This document shows positions 61,867 to 64,000 of a DNA stretch of 64,000 nucleotides, in pieces. Source of the stretch: Rhizophagus clarus (Eukaryota > Glomeromycota > Glomeromycetes > Glomerales > Glomeraceae); NCBI GenBank assembly GCA_015698045.1, contig BLAL01000234.1, forward strand, positions 310,001 through 374,000, written 5' to 3'. The notes beneath the pieces were generated by a model, which saw only the letters and a list, made by a program, of their open reading frames with translations, was not told where the DNA came from and did not search any database. A program made the translations under genes and the position numbers. How positions within the stretch are numbered: position 1 is the first letter of the stretch; every line of letters begins with the position of its first letter.

Positions 61867-62590
61867 GAAGACAAAAAAAAAAATCGTCATGTGTATTATT
61901 ATGCTTTATTTTAATGCTATGTTATTATGTTTATTCTTATATACTTACCTTCTTTGCTTTTTATGCATTAATATAAATAAATATAAAATAACATGTCAGA
62001 AATTTATAAAGTAAAATTATTTTTTAAACAAGCAAAGTAATTGTAATAGTCATCCTATATTTATTCCAGTAATGAACAATTTTATACGTCTTTCTATATT
62101 GTTTAATGAACAGATAATCAAATCTTTCCACTTAATTCTTATTTTTTCATGATATAGATAACAATATATTATATTACTGGTAGTTATATAATATTCAAAA
62201 ATGTATAGGCAATCTTTAAGTTATTAACTTTTTTTTTCTTTTTTGTAGTGTTGCCGAACGAAAAATATGACCGGACTTTTGGAATTAAGGTAAGGGAGGG
62301 CTGGGGAAGACGTTATTATTTTCTTTAAAAAATTTCCTGCTTTTATTTTTATAAGGATGTTAGATGAAATATAGATAGTAGATAGGTGCCATGCAGATGG
62401 AGTTAACTCTGATTTGCAAATACGAAGCTAATGAAATCAATGATATTTTAACATTATTAAATGATTTATTAAATATCTTTTATAAAAGCATTCTGTGCCT
62501 TTCATATATTGTATATTTAAAAAAAATTATCTTTTTATTAAATGATCATACAATCATTGGTATATTAGTCATCTTCATTTTACTGGAAAA
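61867..62590. other. Intergenic, no gene seen
   Basis: AT-rich 3' flank. A frame at 62391-62741 has no recognisable domain and runs into the fold-back element. Confidence 0.5.
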
Positions 62591-62594
62591 AAAA

Positions 62595-63200
62595 TGGGTC
62601 ACATTTAACTCACCAATAATCATCTCACTAACAGTCATTTCACCAACAAATGTTTTACTGACAAATGTTTTGCCAACAGGGTTATTTCACCAACAGGTCA
62701 TTTCACCAACATTTATAAAAAAATTTTTTTTAAACAAATAAAGAATTTTATTATTATCCTAATACATAGCTACAAAATTTTTTTTATAATGTATACACAA
62801 TCATTTTCAAATAATATTGTATCCATATAAAATTTTTTTTATTTTTATTAACTGAAACAATATTTTTTTTTATTCTTATTAAAATCATTTTTTTTAAAAA
62901 AAAAATGCAAAATTATTCACTCTAATCATAATAAATCTAAAATAATATTCATAGTTTTATTATGATTAAAAATAAAAACAGAAATCATATGTAAGTAAAA
63001 TACGTTAATGTTACTATTTAATTATATTATAGAATAAAAATATATGATATTTAATATGAGTTTATAAAAAAAAGTTTAAAATGATCATCAGTAAAACGTT
63101 TATCAGTGAAATATTTATCAGTGAAATGGCCCTGTCAATGAAACACTTGTTAATGAAATGACTGTTAGTGAAATAATTGTTGGTGAAATGAACCAGATCC
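62595..63200. repeat. Fold-back element with short internal repeats, about 600 bp
   Basis: The left arm (62595-62712) is built of 12-16-bp words such as CATTTCACCAACA and TTTTACTGACAAATG. The right arm (63080-63200) holds the same words in reverse complement (TTGGTGAAATGAAC, CAGTGAAATATTTATCAG). About 370 bp of AT-rich DNA lies between. It has the look of a foldback/MITE element whose inverted repeats are themselves minisatellites. Confidence 0.8.
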
Positions 63201-64000
63201 AAAAAATTTGTTATAAAAAGGTTATTTTTATATATATTATTTTATAACTTTACTTCATATAATAGTATACGGTTCATAATTAATAAAATTTGGTTAATCA
63301 AAGGTTTTTTCATATATTAATATCTGTTTTATATTAACAATTTGTTATATAGTGTTCTTTATTATATCAAGGTTTGCTATAGAAAGAGATGACTGTACTG
63401 GTTTAGCAGATAGTTTATTTAATTTTAGATATATATTTTTATGTTTCCTTTTTTGTTTACATTTAGTGTAATTTTTTGTAGTTTTTTTTAAAATTTTTTT
63501 TACTTGTATTTCCTATTTTTCTTATAATACCTTCTTATTTAGTTCTTTGATCTGATTTCTTTTATTTTGTTTTTTTAGATAGCATATTATCATAGTTATC
63601 TGAATAGTTAACTTATCACTTTCTTTTATCAGGTTTTAACGGTTGTTTAATTATATAGAGATATCTTATAATCAGAGTCTTTCTGTTAGGTTATAATCAG
63701 TTTTAGGATATTTTTAGAGTAATAGGAATAAACAATTTTTTTTTTTTAATTAAATTTAATTAAAATACTAAAATTTTATGTAATTTATTTTATTATTTTG
63801 TATTTATGTTTAGAGTATTACTAATTTTAACTGAAGAAAATTTCTTCCCATATCACATGATTTATATATTACATTATTTTTTTTTAGAAACTTGATGCTA
63901 AGAAAAAAATATTTTTAATTTAAAATTTTTTATTTGAAATAATTTTTATATAATAAAATTTTATTTATAAACTATTAAAATTTATAATATAAATATATAG
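63201..64000. other. AT-rich end of window, no gene seen
   Basis: No supported feature. Confidence 0.5.

Noticed and set aside
62391-62741. 116-codon frame with hydrophobic segment
   Set aside because: Its C-terminal third is the fold-back repeat, and the rest is AT-rich without homology that I can recognise.

Overview
The window is AT-rich nuclear DNA of a fungus. Short introns (about 60-90 bp, GTAAGT-type donors), a SWI3/RSC8-type chromatin gene, a Rua1-type regulator, and large numbers of decayed LINE, MULE, CACTA and fold-back elements fit best with a Glomeromycotina (Rhizophagus-like) genome. This taxonomic call is inference from gene content; no rRNA or other marker is present. I recognised no tRNA or rRNA gene, but could not scan for them exhaustively.

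Layout. 1-15100: two head-to-tail copies of one I/Tad-like LINE, both on the minus strand. The left copy is broken by frameshifts and cut by the window edge. The right copy is almost complete, with one in-frame TGA in each of its two ORFs and a 15-bp target duplication. 15101-16470: remnant of a SANT/Myb-like gene, then a 50-bp satellite. 16473-24178: a large inverted repeat (arms about 3.4 kb) made of two copies of a decayed transposase-like gene around a 208-bp spacer that recurs at 24742. 26785-29280: a MULE pseudogene containing a short interstitial telomere-like tract. 29300-32095: fold-back (MITE-like) hairpins.

32096-35592: an intact four-exon SWI3/RSC8/SMARCC-type gene. 35600-42150: gene-poor, with a 600-bp T-rich tract and, at 38520-40190, an array of about 16 units. 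On the minus strand each unit looks like a roughly 33-nt exon between a 3' and a 5' splice signal. 42150-44560: a broken retroelement ORF split by a MITE, then duplicated non-coding repeats. 44600-52900: a CACTA/EnSpm-like unit with a minus-strand transposase (one in-frame TAG), a divergent plus-strand multi-exon companion gene (four stops in its RS-rich first exon), and repeat-rich subterminal DNA.

54550-61866: a compact block of apparently intact host genes: a tail-anchored TPR protein, a Maf-family nucleotide pyrophosphatase, a KIAA1143/DUF4604 homologue, a membrane-anchored alpha/beta hydrolase and a Rua1-C regulator. They show no obvious shared pathway. 61867-64000 has no gene but holds a 600-bp fold-back element built of short repeats.

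Many of the transposon stop codons can be explained by a C-to-T or G-to-A change at a Trp, Gln or Arg codon. The intact host genes do not show this, and two of them end in TGA. Cytosine deamination of silenced elements is the simplest reading.
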